Assembly (NCBI GenBank): GCA_020852355.1
Contig: JADZBA010000448.1
Coordinates: forward strand, 1 to 45,338
Direction of reading: 5' to 3'
DNA: 45,338 nucleotides
DNA from: Alphaproteobacteria bacterium
GTDB lineage: Bacteria > Pseudomonadota > Alphaproteobacteria > ATCC43930 > Allostellaceae
Below the pieces are notes generated by a model that did not search any database, had not been told where the DNA came from, and saw only the letters and a list, made by a program, of their open reading frames with translations. The translations under genes and the position numbers were made by a program. This document shows positions 34,454-43,059 of the stretch, piece by piece; the first letter of the stretch is position 1; the number at the start of each line of letters is the position of its first letter.

Positions 34454-34845
34454 GAGGGCTCCGCCGCGGCGATCGCCAGCGCGTGCTCCAGGACCTCGCG
34501 GCCGGCGAGGTTCCAGCTCGTGATGCCCGCCGCCATGATCACCTGGACCAGCCCCTCCACCAGCTCGGGCACGGTCAGGCCGAGGCGGAGCGCGTTGGTC
34601 GCGTGGCTCTTGGCGCCCGTCACGTTGCCCATCTGCACGTCGAGCAGGACGAACACCAGCTCCTTGGTCTTGAGGTCGAGGGCGGCGCCCTCGTCGCGGT
34701 CGCGCATGACGAAGGCGCGCATGGTCGTGTAGCCGGCGAAGGCCGCCGGCGCGTGCTCCAGCATGACGCGGAACGTGTCCGGCACGCGGCCGAACGTCTT
34801 CATCAGGTTGTCGATGCCGCGCTGCGTCGCCTCGTCGCCCATCAT
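34450..34845 (-). CDS. Carboxymuconolactone decarboxylase-fold protein lacking the CxxC pair
   Basis: A 131-residue AhpD/CMD-like helical protein. LDLKTKELVFVLLDVQMGN carries the conserved Glu, and TGAKSHATNALRLG the conserved His. At the positions seven and four residues before that His, where redox-active members have CxxC, this protein has Asn and Gly. It is therefore unlikely to be a peroxidase and is nearer to the decarboxylase or hydrolase-like branch. Two adjacent ATGs (34845, 34842) precede GDEATQ; the first overlaps the stop of the GNAT gene. Function unknown. Confidence 0.85.
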   Translation of the reverse strand: MMGDEATQRGIDNLMKTFGRVPDTFRVMLEHAPAAFAGYTTMRAFVMRDRDEGAALDLKTKELVFVLLDVQMGNVTGAKSHATNALRLGLTVPELVEGLVQVIMAAGITSWNLAGREVLEHALAIAAAEPS

Positions 34846-35366
34846 CGCTCCCCGGGTTGGCCGGCGAGTATCGGAAGGGCGCGGCCGGGCCGCAAGCCGC
34901 GACAGACGAGGCGGAAGCGCGGCAGCCGGCGCGCCGGGTCGCCCGGCCAGGGCGAGGGCGACCAGCCGACCCGGCGGCCGCCGTGCCGCCGATAGAAGCC
35001 GGCCGCGTGCGGATCGGCATCGAGCACCAGGAAGCGCAGCCCGGCGCGGACGGCGTCGGCGACGACCGCGCGCAGCAGGGCGCTGCCGACGCCGCGCCCC
35101 ATCGCCTCGGGCGCCACGAACAGGTCCTCCAGCCGCCGGCCGCGGCGCCCCGCGTAGCCGACCGGGTGGCGGCCGGCCGCGACGATCCAGCAGCGCCCGC
35201 GGGCCAGCGCAGCCGGCCGGATCGCCATCGACGGCGCGAAATGCGCCATGAACGCGGCACCGTAGCCCCAGTGGGCCTTCGCGCGCCGGACCAGCGCGCT
35301 CGCCGCGGACGCGTCGCGCGGCCGCGCCCGGCGCAGCCGCAGGCAGCGGCACGGCCCTTGCCTCAC
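34842..35366 (-). CDS. GNAT family N-acetyltransferase
   Basis: A protein of about 174 residues. The acetyl-CoA motif is LEDLFVAPEAMGRGVGSALLRAVV, with a typical RxxGxG pattern, followed by LVLDADPHAAGFYRRHGG, a common GNAT C-terminal segment. The start is uncertain: an ATG exists only at 35423, which would overlap the divergent binding-protein gene start, so the GTG at 35366 is proposed, without a clear ribosome binding site. Its stop overlaps the start of the CMD-fold gene (ATGA). Confidence 0.75.
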   Translation of the reverse strand: MRQGPCRCLRLRRARPRDASAASALVRRAKAHWGYGAAFMAHFAPSMAIRPAALARGRCWIVAAGRHPVGYAGRRGRRLEDLFVAPEAMGRGVGSALLRAVVADAVRAGLRFLVLDADPHAAGFYRRHGGRRVGWSPSPWPGDPARRLPRFRLVCRGLRPGRALPILAGQPGER

Positions 35367-35387
35367 GACGGGAAGGCGTGCGCTAAT
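35358..35387 (+). promoter_or_regulatory. Candidate promoter of the Liv-type operon
   Basis: TTGCCT (35358-35363) and GCTAAT (35382-35387) are 18 bases apart, ahead of the GGGGGAGG ribosome binding site and the ATG at 35422. Match is moderate (4 of 6 each). Confidence 0.3.
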
Positions 35388-35421
35388 TTGCGCCAGCGTC
35401 TTCGCTCCTGGGGGAGGTTCC

Positions 35422-36648
35422 ATGCGTCACCATATCGCCGCCGCCGCCGTCGCGGCGCTCGCCGCCCTCGCCGCGCCGCCGGCCGCGCTGGCGCAGAATA
35501 CCGTGAAGGTCGGCGCGATCGGCCCCCTCTCGGGCCCGGCCGCGGCGTCCGGCATCGCCATGCGCAAGGCCTGGGAGTTCGTCGCCGCCGACGTCAACGC
35601 CCAGGGCGGCCTCATGGTCGACGGCAAGATGAAGAAGATCGAGATGCTGTTCGAGGATTCGCAGTCGCGGCCGGAGGTCGGCGTCAGCGCCGCCCAGAAG
35701 CTGCTGACGCGCGACAACGTCGACGTGCTGGTCGGCGAGCTGTTCCACAGCCACGTGACGCTGGCGATCATGGAGCTGGCGCCGGCCTTCCCGAAGATCT
35801 TCTTCACCGGCCAGCCGGTGAGCCAGGAGATCGCGCGCAAGATCGCCTCGGACAAGAAGAAGTACGGAAACTACTGGAAGTTCTCGTTCAACAGCGACGC
35901 CTACGCCGACACCACCTTCCAGACCATCGAATGGCTGATCAAGGACGGCAAGGTGAAGGCGCCGAACAAGACCTTCGGCTTCGTGACCGAGGAGACCGAC
36001 TACGCGAAGTCGAACATCGAGTTCATGCGCAAGCTGTTCGAGCCGGCGGGCTGGAAGATGACCGGCCAGGAGCTGGTGCCGATCGGCCATGGCGATTTCT
36101 ACCCCCAGATCTCCAAGCTGCGCGCCGCCCCTCCCGACGTGCTGATCAGCATCTTCACCTCACCCAACGCCGGCGCGGCACTGGTCAAGCAGATGAAGGA
36201 GCAGGGCGTGAAGCCCTTCCACTTCGCGATCTTCTACCCGACGCTGCGCGAGTTCCTGGCTGCCGCGGGCCCGGCCGCCGAGAACCTCGTCTATTCGCCC
36301 CTGCTGTTCGATCCGGACAACAACGCCAAGCACAAGGAATTGTCAGACCGGATGCAGACCTTCCTCGGCAGCGCGCCGTCGGGCGACCATGCCTTCGGCT
36401 ACTGCAATGCGGCCGTGCTGTTCGACGCGATCAAGCGCGCCGGCGCGGCCGACGTGAAGAAGCTCGGCGCGGCGCTGGCCGCCACCGACTTCCCCTGCAC
36501 GCTGGGACGCTGGGTGTTCGATCCGGCGACCCAGTCGCCGCGCGTCGGCCCGGACTATTTCGCGGTGCCGGCAGCGCAGGTGCAGAACGGCACGTGGCGG
36601 GCGATCTGGCCGGCGTCGGTCGCGACCTCGGAGTACAAGCCGCAGTGA
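35422..36648 (+). CDS. ABC transporter substrate-binding protein, branched-chain amino acid type (LivK-like)
   Basis: A 408-residue periplasmic binding protein with signal peptide (1-24, ending ALA before QNTVKVGAIGPLSGP). The type-I Leu/Ile/Val-binding fold is shown by GPLSGPAAASG, the DSQSRPEVGVSAAQKLL segment, and VGELFHSHVTLAIM. It opens a complete Liv-type cassette. Proteobacterial relatives in such clusters bind amino acids, amides, urea or aromatic acids, so the name says little about the ligand. Ribosome binding site GGGGGAGG. Confidence 0.93.
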   Translation: MRHHIAAAAVAALAALAAPPAALAQNTVKVGAIGPLSGPAAASGIAMRKAWEFVAADVNAQGGLMVDGKMKKIEMLFEDSQSRPEVGVSAAQKLLTRDNVDVLVGELFHSHVTLAIMELAPAFPKIFFTGQPVSQEIARKIASDKKKYGNYWKFSFNSDAYADTTFQTIEWLIKDGKVKAPNKTFGFVTEETDYAKSNIEFMRKLFEPAGWKMTGQELVPIGHGDFYPQISKLRAAPPDVLISIFTSPNAGAALVKQMKEQGVKPFHFAIFYPTLREFLAAAGPAAENLVYSPLLFDPDNNAKHKELSDRMQTFLGSAPSGDHAFGYCNAAVLFDAIKRAGAADVKKLGAALAATDFPCTLGRWVFDPATQSPRVGPDYFAVPAAQVQNGTWRAIWPASVATSEYKPQ

Positions 36649-36659
36649 CGCGGCGGCGA

Positions 36660-36688
36660 CGCCCGCGCCCCCGGACGGGACGCGGGCG
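36660..36688. other. Intercistronic hairpin ending at the livG start codon
   Basis: CGCCCGCG (36660-36667) pairs with CGCGGGCG (36681-36688), an 8-bp GC-only stem. After one mismatch, three further pairs (CCC/GGG) close a five-base loop. The last stem base is directly before the livG ATG. There is no T run, so a terminator is unlikely. It could stabilise the binding-protein mRNA and lower livG translation. Confidence 0.55.
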
Positions 36689-37423
36689 ATGACGGCCGAA
36701 CGGGACGAGATCCTGCGCGTCGAGGGGCTGGGCATCCGTTTCGGCGGGCTGGTCGCCGTCAACGACGTCGCCTTCACGGTGCGCCGCGGCGAGGTGTTCG
36801 GTCTGCTCGGACCCAACGGCGCCGGCAAGACCACGCTGTTCAACCTGATCGCCGGCGCGCTCCGACCGACCAGCGGGCGCATATGGTTCGAGGGCCGCGA
36901 CGTTACCCGCCTCGGCCCCGACCGGCGCTCGCGGCGGGGCATCGCCCGCACCTTCCAGATCACGCAGCCCTTCGCTGAGCTCACGGTGGAGGAGAACGTG
37001 ATGGCCGCCGCCCTGGTGCGCCATCGCTCGCTCGCCGAGATGCGCGCGGCCGCGGGGCCGTTCGTCGAGATGGTCGGCCTCGCCCACAAGCGCCACGCGT
37101 TGGCCAAGGAGCTGTCGACCGGGCAGCGCAAGCGCCTGGAGCTGGCGCGCGCCATGGCGACCGGCCCGCGGCTGCTGCTGCTCGACGAGGTCACCGGCGG
37201 CGTCGACCAGGCGAGCATCCCCGGCCTCATCGACCTGGTCGCCCGCCTGCGCGCGGAGGGGATGACGCTGATCCTGGTCGAGCACAACATGCGGGTGATC
37301 ATGCGGCTCTCCGACCGCATGATGTTCCTCAACCGCGGGGAGAAGCTGGCCGAGGGCCCGCCCGACGCCATCGCCGCCCATCCCGACGTCGTCGGCCTCT
37401 ACCTGGGCGCCGCCCATGCCTGA
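36689..37423 (+). CDS. livG: Branched-chain amino acid-type ABC transporter ATP-binding protein LivG
   Basis: A 244-residue ATPase. Walker A GLLGPNGAGKTTLFNLIAG (about 36-54), the signature LSTGQRKRLELARAMATG, Walker B LLLLDEV and the switch His in LILVEHNMRVIM. LivG-type features include FEGRDVTRLGPDRRSRRGIARTFQ. Start ATG at 36689, directly after a strong hairpin that would hide its ribosome binding site. Confidence 0.93.
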   Translation: MTAERDEILRVEGLGIRFGGLVAVNDVAFTVRRGEVFGLLGPNGAGKTTLFNLIAGALRPTSGRIWFEGRDVTRLGPDRRSRRGIARTFQITQPFAELTVEENVMAAALVRHRSLAEMRAAAGPFVEMVGLAHKRHALAKELSTGQRKRLELARAMATGPRLLLLDEVTGGVDQASIPGLIDLVARLRAEGMTLILVEHNMRVIMRLSDRMMFLNRGEKLAEGPPDAIAAHPDVVGLYLGAAHA

Positions 37424-37431
37424 GGCGCCCC

Positions 37432-38136
37432 ATGCTTGAGGTCGCCGGGCTGGACGTGAAGTACGGCGACGTCCAGGTGCTGTGGGACATCTCGCTCACG
37501 GTCGGCACCGGCGAGGTCGTCGCGGTGATGGGGCCGAACGGCTCGGGCAAGAGCACCATCCTGAAGGCGATCATCGGGCTGGTGCGCGCATCCGCCGGCC
37601 GCATCGCGCTCGACGGCAAGCCCTTGGCCGGCGTGCCGACGCACGCCATGGCCGGCGAGGGCGTGTCGCTGGTGCTGGAGCGCCGGCGGCTGTTCCCCCA
37701 GATGACGGTGCTGGAGAATGTCCGCATGGGCGCCTTCCACCCCTCGGCGCGCGGTCGCGAGCGCGAGCGGCTGGAGTGGGTCGAATCGCTGTTCCCCATC
37801 CTGCGCGAGCGGCGCGGCCAGCTCGCCGGCCGCATGAGCGGCGGCGAGCAGCAGATGGTGGCGATCGCCCGCGGCCTGATGTCGGGCCCGCGCCTCCTCA
37901 TGATGGACGAGCCCTTCCTCGGCCTCGCGCCGCGCATCGTCGGGCAGATCGTCGACATCATCGGGCGCATCAACGCCGAGGGGATCGCCGTGCTGTTCAA
38001 CGAGCAGAACGTCCACCTCTCCTTCTCCAACGCCCATCGCGGCTACCTGCTGGAGAGCGGCCGCATCGTGCTGGAGGGGGCGGGCCTCGCCATGCTCGAG
38101 CACGAGATGGTGAAGCGCGTCTATCTCGGCGCCTGA
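37432..38136 (+). CDS. livF: Branched-chain amino acid-type ABC transporter ATP-binding protein LivF
   Basis: A 234-residue ATPase. Walker A MGPNGSGKSTILKAI, LVLERRRLFPQMTVLENVRMGAF as in LivF, signature MSGGEQQMVAIARGLM, Walker B LLMMDEPFLGLAP. In place of the usual switch His, the corresponding segment reads LFNEQNVHLSF, which has Gln at the usual VEQN position of LivF proteins. 8 bp after livG, 8 bp before livH. Confidence 0.93.
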   Translation: MLEVAGLDVKYGDVQVLWDISLTVGTGEVVAVMGPNGSGKSTILKAIIGLVRASAGRIALDGKPLAGVPTHAMAGEGVSLVLERRRLFPQMTVLENVRMGAFHPSARGRERERLEWVESLFPILRERRGQLAGRMSGGEQQMVAIARGLMSGPRLLMMDEPFLGLAPRIVGQIVDIIGRINAEGIAVLFNEQNVHLSFSNAHRGYLLESGRIVLEGAGLAMLEHEMVKRVYLGA

Positions 38137-38144
38137 GGAGCACG

Positions 38145-39020
38145 ATGACGGCGACCCTCTTCCTCGAGCAGGTGGTGAACGGGATCATCCTCGGCTCGAT
38201 GTACGCGCTGATGGGCGCGGGGCTGGCGCTCATCTACGGCACCATGCGCATCCTCAACTTCGCCCATGGCGAGTTCTACATGCTGGGCGGCTTCTTCGTG
38301 TTCTTCCTGTTCGCCCAGCAGCATGTCCATCCCGTCCTGGCGGTCGTCCTGTCGACGGCGGCCGTCGCCCTGATCGCCGCCCTGGTGCAGCGGCTGACCG
38401 TCGACATCCTCCTGAAGCGCGAGGGCTGGGCCTTCAGCACCATCGCGGTGACGCTCGGCGTCTCGGTCTTCCTGCAGAACCTGGCGCTGGCGCTGTGGGG
38501 CGAGCGCTTCCAGTCCGTGCCCTATTTCGTCGAGGGCATCCTGCAGGTCGGCGAGTTCCGCCTGCCCTGGCAGCGCATCCTCATCCTCGCCGTCGCCGTC
38601 GCGGTCATGGCCACCATGGCCGCGGTGCTGCGCTGGACGCGCTTCGGCTGGGCGGTGCGCGCGACGGCGCAGGATCCCGAGGCCGCCGCCGTCGTCGGCG
38701 TGCCGGCGCGGCGCATCCACACCGTCACCTTCGCGCTGGGGGCCGCGCTCGCCGCCGTCGCCGCGGCGATGCTGGCGCCGGTCTTCGCGGTCAACCCATG
38801 GATGGGCCTGCCGCTGATCATCAAGGCCTTCGTCGTGGTGGTGCTGGGCGGCCTCGGCAGCTTTCCCGGCGCCATCGTCGGCGGCTTCCTGCTAGGCATC
38901 GTCGAAGCGGTCGGCATCACCCTGACCTCGTCGGAATGGCGCGACGTCATCGCCTTCGGGATGATGATCGCCTTCCTCTGGGTCCGGCCTTGGGGCCTGT
39001 TCGGCGTGAAGGAGCGCTGA
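38145..39020 (+). CDS. livH: Branched-chain amino acid-type ABC transporter permease LivH
   Basis: A 291-residue integral membrane protein, about eight helices. The LivH start motif LEQVVNGIILGSMYALMGAGLALIYG is followed by the GTMRILNFAHGEFYMLGGF segment, and the C-terminal coupling region ends in VRPWGLFGVKE. ATG at 38145 after GAGGAG. It pairs with LivM, which follows after 4 bp. Confidence 0.94.
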   Translation: MTATLFLEQVVNGIILGSMYALMGAGLALIYGTMRILNFAHGEFYMLGGFFVFFLFAQQHVHPVLAVVLSTAAVALIAALVQRLTVDILLKREGWAFSTIAVTLGVSVFLQNLALALWGERFQSVPYFVEGILQVGEFRLPWQRILILAVAVAVMATMAAVLRWTRFGWAVRATAQDPEAAAVVGVPARRIHTVTFALGAALAAVAAAMLAPVFAVNPWMGLPLIIKAFVVVVLGGLGSFPGAIVGGFLLGIVEAVGITLTSSEWRDVIAFGMMIAFLWVRPWGLFGVKER

Positions 39021-39024
39021 CGCC

Positions 39025-40053
39025 ATGTTCGCCCCCCTGGCGCCCCAGGGCCGCGCCGCCGTGGCGCTGCTCGTCGCCGTGCTGCTGATCCTGCCGCTCG
39101 TCTGGCACGACACGTACGCGCTGCACCTGATCATCCTCTCGATGATCTTCGGCGCCTTCGCCGTCGCGTGGAACTTCACGACCGGCTATGCCGGGCTGAA
39201 GACCTTCGGGCATCACGCCTTCTTCGGCATCGGCGCCTACTTCTCGGCGCTGATCTCCAAGAACCTCGAGATCAGCCCGTGGCTGACGACGCCGGCCGCG
39301 GGGTTGGTTGCCGCGGCCGCGGGGCTGGTCGTGGCGCTGCCGGTGCTGCGCATCCGCTCGGTGCCGCACGTCGCCATGGTGACGCTGGGATTCGCCGAGA
39401 TCGTGCGCGTGCTGCTGACCGTGTTCCGCGAGACGACGCGCGGCGAGATGGGGCTGTGGGGCATTCCCGCCTACGACGGATTCACCATCCCGGGCCTCGG
39501 CGAGATCGCCTTCAACGCCGCCGAGAAGGTACCCTACTACTACCTCGCCGCATTCCTCTTCCTCGGCTCGGTCTATGCCGTCGTGCGCATGGTGAAGTCG
39601 CCGATCGGCCTCGCCCTGGTGGCGATCCGCGATTCCCAGGATGCCGCCGAGAGCCTCGGCATCAGCCTGACGCGCTACAAGCTGCTCGCCTTCTCGACCA
39701 GCGCCTTCATGGTCGGCCTGCTGGGCGCCTTCTACGCCCACTACATCCTGCTGCTGACGCCGTCCTCGGTGCTCGGCCTCGACCTCATGATCTACATCAT
39801 CGGGATCACGCTGATCGGCGGCGTCGGCACGCTGTTCGGGCCGATCATCGGCGCCTTCGTGCTGACCATCGGCATCGAGGCGATGCGCGGGATCGGCGAG
39901 TACCGCATGCTGATCTACGGTGCCCTCATCATCGTCGTCGTCATGTTCATGCCGCGCGGCCTGGTGGCGCTCCTCGACCGCCTCGGCCCGCGCATGGGGT
40001 TCGGCCGGGGCGTGGCGCTGGCGACGTCGGACGACGCCGCCAAGGCGGGCTGA
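39025..40053 (+). CDS. livM: Branched-chain amino acid-type ABC transporter permease LivM
   Basis: A 342-residue integral membrane protein with about nine helices. LivM features: FAVAWNFTTGYAGLKTFGHHAFFGIGAYFSAL, IRDSQDAAESLGISLTRYKLLAFSTSAFMVGLLGAFYAHY, and the C-terminal MFMPRGLVALLDRL. Its stop is 4 bp from the end of the convergent flippase gene, leaving no room for a classical terminator. Confidence 0.94.
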   Translation: MFAPLAPQGRAAVALLVAVLLILPLVWHDTYALHLIILSMIFGAFAVAWNFTTGYAGLKTFGHHAFFGIGAYFSALISKNLEISPWLTTPAAGLVAAAAGLVVALPVLRIRSVPHVAMVTLGFAEIVRVLLTVFRETTRGEMGLWGIPAYDGFTIPGLGEIAFNAAEKVPYYYLAAFLFLGSVYAVVRMVKSPIGLALVAIRDSQDAAESLGISLTRYKLLAFSTSAFMVGLLGAFYAHYILLLTPSSVLGLDLMIYIIGITLIGGVGTLFGPIIGAFVLTIGIEAMRGIGEYRMLIYGALIIVVVMFMPRGLVALLDRLGPRMGFGRGVALATSDDAAKAG

Positions 40054-40057
40054 CCGT

Positions 40058-41326
40058 TCACCCGAGCAGCCGCGCCGCCTGGTCGCGCAGCTCGCGCGGC
40101 GTGTCGCGGACGAGGCGGACGAGATCGAGGCCGGCGACGCGGCGCGCGGCGAACGCCAGGCGGACCGTCGCCGCCCCCTGCATCGCGGCATAGGCGACGG
40201 CCGCGCCGACGACGCCGATGCGCGGCAGCAGGACGAGGAGCGCCACGACGTCGACGGCGAGGCCGAGCATCTCCGCCTGCAGCGTCAGGCCGGGGCGGCC
40301 CGCCGCCTTCACCGCCTGGGCCAGGATGGCGCGCGCCGCCATGGCCACCGCGCCGGCCGCGTACCATCCGAGGATCGGCACCGCCGGCGCGAACGCAGGC
40401 CCGTAGAGGACCGCTACGAGGCGGTCGCCGGCGAGCACGAGGAGGAGGGCGATCACGGCCGCGAGCGCCACCGACAGGCGCAGGTAGCGTTCGGTGACGG
40501 GCCCGCGGTCGGCGATGGACGCGATGCGCGGATAGGCGACGTTGCCGAGCGTCACCGCGGGGATGGCGGGGATCGTCGCGATCGCCATGGCGGCGACGTA
40601 GAGGCCGAGGTCGGTCGGCGTCAGGAGCTGGGAGATCAGCACCTGGTCGAGCCGTTCGGCCACGACCTGCACCAGCACGCCCACCTGCAGCGGCGCCGCG
40701 AAACGCAGCACCGCGGCGATCTCCGGGCGCTCGGGCCGCGGGCCGAGCCAGCCTCGGCGCGACGCCAGCAGCACCGCGAGCGCCGCCGACGCGGCGAACC
40801 CGAGCAGGTAGGCCAGCGTCACCGTCGGCACCGACGCCGCCCCGAGCAGCGCCAGCGACAGCACGCCCGCGACCGTGACCACCGTCGTCGCCAGCCGGAT
40901 GGCGTTCCACGCGCCGTACTCCAGCCGCCCCTGGAAGACGGCGCCGAGATGGAGCGCCACGAGGCCGGCCGGCACCATTGCCATGTAGACGGCGGCGGAG
41001 CGCACGACCTCCGCGTCGTGGTTGCCATGCAGGGTCGGCACGAGCAGCAGGCCGGCCGCCGCCGCCGCCCCGCCGAGCGCCACCGCGAGGACGAGCACCG
41101 ATGGCACCAGCCGCTGCGGGGCCGCCCCGCCGGTCGCCGTGCGATAGACGATGGCGTCGTTGACCGCGAGCCCGGCCAGGGCGTGCAGCAGCAGCGGATA
41201 GAGCACGACGAGGGCGATCTCGCCGCGGCCGTCCGGCCCGAGCAGGCGGGCGAGCAGCACGGCGTTGACGAGACCGAGGAGCTGGACCGCCGCCGTCGTC
41301 GCGAAGGACTGGACGATGTGCCGCAC
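40058..41326 (-). CDS. Polysaccharide flippase-like membrane protein (Wzx/MOP superfamily)
   Basis: A 422-residue protein with about 12 predicted membrane helices. Its N-terminus (FATTAAVQLLGLVNAVLLARLLGPDGRGEIALVVLYP) is typical of oligosaccharide flippases and MATE-like exporters of the MOP superfamily. Mid-region VAERLDQVLISQLLTPTDLGLYVAAMAI is also characteristic. It moves lipid-linked glycans across the inner membrane in known members. It is 15 bp downstream of the sulfatase gene on the same strand, so the two are probably co-transcribed; no glycosyltransferases are adjacent. Confidence 0.85.
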   Translation of the reverse strand: MRHIVQSFATTAAVQLLGLVNAVLLARLLGPDGRGEIALVVLYPLLLHALAGLAVNDAIVYRTATGGAAPQRLVPSVLVLAVALGGAAAAAGLLLVPTLHGNHDAEVVRSAAVYMAMVPAGLVALHLGAVFQGRLEYGAWNAIRLATTVVTVAGVLSLALLGAASVPTVTLAYLLGFAASAALAVLLASRRGWLGPRPERPEIAAVLRFAAPLQVGVLVQVVAERLDQVLISQLLTPTDLGLYVAAMAIATIPAIPAVTLGNVAYPRIASIADRGPVTERYLRLSVALAAVIALLLVLAGDRLVAVLYGPAFAPAVPILGWYAAGAVAMAARAILAQAVKAAGRPGLTLQAEMLGLAVDVVALLVLLPRIGVVGAAVAYAAMQGAATVRLAFAARRVAGLDLVRLVRDTPRELRDQAARLLG

Positions 41327-41341
41327 CGGTGACGGCCCCGC

Positions 41342-42907
41342 TCACCAGACGCCGAAGAGGATCCCATGCTCCTTGTGCTTCGCGGTGCGCCGCCGGACCT
41401 CCTCGTCCGACAGGGTGACGCGCGACTTGCGCCGGCTGCTCCATTCCCACAGGCGATCACGCATCTCGCGCCGGACGGCGCGGTGGCCGGCCGACGTGCC
41501 GAGATCGACGCGCTCGCGCGGATCCTCCCGCAGGTCGAAGAGCTGCGGCCGGAAGCCGTGCCATTCGACGTACTTCCAGCGCTCGGTGCGCACCATGAAG
41601 GCGCGGCAGTCGGCCGGCTCGCGCCTGAGGATGAGGCGGGCCTCGCGGAAGGCGTAGTCGAGCTCGCTGAAGGCGGCGTCGCGCCACTGCGGCGGCGCCG
41701 GGCCGCGCAGCAGCGGCAGCAGCGAGCGGCCCTCCAGGAGATGCGGCGCGACCGGCGCGCCGGTCGCCTCGATAAAGGTGGGCAGCAGGTCGATCGCCTC
41801 GACCAGCCGCTGCTCGACGCGGCCACGCGTCGCCGCCGCGCGCGGATCGGGATCGACGACGATCAGCGGCACCCGGACCGCCTCCTCATGGAAGATCTCC
41901 TTCTCGCCGAGCCAGTGGTCGCCCAGGAAGTCGCCATGGTCGGAGGTGAACACGATCAGGGTGTCGTCGCGCCGCCCCAGCCGGTCGAGGACCGCGAGCA
42001 GGCGGCCGAGATGGGCGTCGACCTGGGAAGCGAGGCCCATGTAGGTCGGTCGCACCGTGCGCACGACCTCCTCGCGGGCGAAGTTGCGCGATTCCTCATG
42101 CTGCCGGTAGGCCGAGACCACGGGGTGCGGCTCGATCAGCTCCGCCGGGTCGCGGTTGGCGGGCAGGCAGTCCTCGGGCCCGTACATCGCGTGGTAGGGG
42201 GCCGGCGCCATGTAGGGCCAGTGCGGCTTGACGTAGCTGAGGTGCAGGAACCAGGGATGCTCGCCCTGCTCCTCCACGAAGCGGATCGCCTGGTCGGTCA
42301 TGAAGGCGGTCTCGGAATGCTCCTCGGCGACGCGGGCCGCCAGCCGCGCGTTGCGCATGTGCCAGCCGCTGACGATGCGTCCGTCGGGCGCCTCGGCCGA
42401 GATCGCCCAGCGGCTCCACGGGTCGTCGCCGTCGTAGCCGTGGGCACGCAGGAAGGCGGGGTAGCCGCTCTCCTGCCCGGGCGGGCTGTGGCCGTCGTAG
42501 CGGTCGATCGACTCGAAGCCGCCGTCGCGCAGCAGCGTGCCGAGGGCCGAGCCGCCGTCGATGCCGTAGCGTGCCAGGCCGTCGGCGTCGGGCAGGACAT
42601 GCGTCTTGCCGGCGAGCGCCACGCGGATGCCCGTCGGCCGCAGGTAATCGCCGATGGTGCGCTCGCGGATCGACAGCGGCACCCGGTTCCAGGTGGCGCC
42701 GTGGCTCGACATGTAGCGCCCCGTGTAGAACGACATCCGCGAGGGGCCGCACACCCCGGACTGCACGTAGGCGCGCTCGAATCGCACGCCGCGGCGCGCC
42801 AGCGCGTCGAGGTTGGGGGTCTTCAGGTGCGGGTGGCCGGCGCAGCCGAGATGATCGGCGCGCAGCTGGTCGCACATGACGAAGAGGATGTTGCGGACGG
42901 TGCCCAT
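41342..42907 (-). CDS. Sulfatase family hydrolase (formylglycine-dependent; arylsulfatase or phosphonate monoester hydrolase-like)
   Basis: A 521-residue alkaline-phosphatase-superfamily enzyme. The sulfatase signature CGPSR (Cys53-Arg57, fitting CxPxR) predicts conversion of Cys53 to formylglycine, the nucleophile. Metal ligands are seen at CDQLRADHLG (Asp13, Gln14) and TSDHGDFLGDH. LHLSYVKPHWPYMAPAPYHAMY supplies substrate-side residues. No signal peptide, so the enzyme is probably cytoplasmic, as for phosphonate monoester hydrolases and choline sulfatases. Length fits both groups. Start ATG at 42907. It lies upstream of the flippase gene. Confidence 0.88.
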   Translation of the reverse strand: MGTVRNILFVMCDQLRADHLGCAGHPHLKTPNLDALARRGVRFERAYVQSGVCGPSRMSFYTGRYMSSHGATWNRVPLSIRERTIGDYLRPTGIRVALAGKTHVLPDADGLARYGIDGGSALGTLLRDGGFESIDRYDGHSPPGQESGYPAFLRAHGYDGDDPWSRWAISAEAPDGRIVSGWHMRNARLAARVAEEHSETAFMTDQAIRFVEEQGEHPWFLHLSYVKPHWPYMAPAPYHAMYGPEDCLPANRDPAELIEPHPVVSAYRQHEESRNFAREEVVRTVRPTYMGLASQVDAHLGRLLAVLDRLGRRDDTLIVFTSDHGDFLGDHWLGEKEIFHEEAVRVPLIVVDPDPRAAATRGRVEQRLVEAIDLLPTFIEATGAPVAPHLLEGRSLLPLLRGPAPPQWRDAAFSELDYAFREARLILRREPADCRAFMVRTERWKYVEWHGFRPQLFDLREDPRERVDLGTSAGHRAVRREMRDRLWEWSSRRKSRVTLSDEEVRRRTAKHKEHGILFGVW

Positions 42908-43059
42908 GAACCTGCCTCCCGGGGGCGAGCATCGACGCCGGGTGCGGCGCTGGCAACGGGCATTCGGCGCGGGCCGCGACGGAGATTTCCCGCGGTTGCC
43001 GGGCCGGTGGTGCGGGCCTATCGTCCGCCATCCCTGCCAACAGCGTGCGAGCGGCCGCG

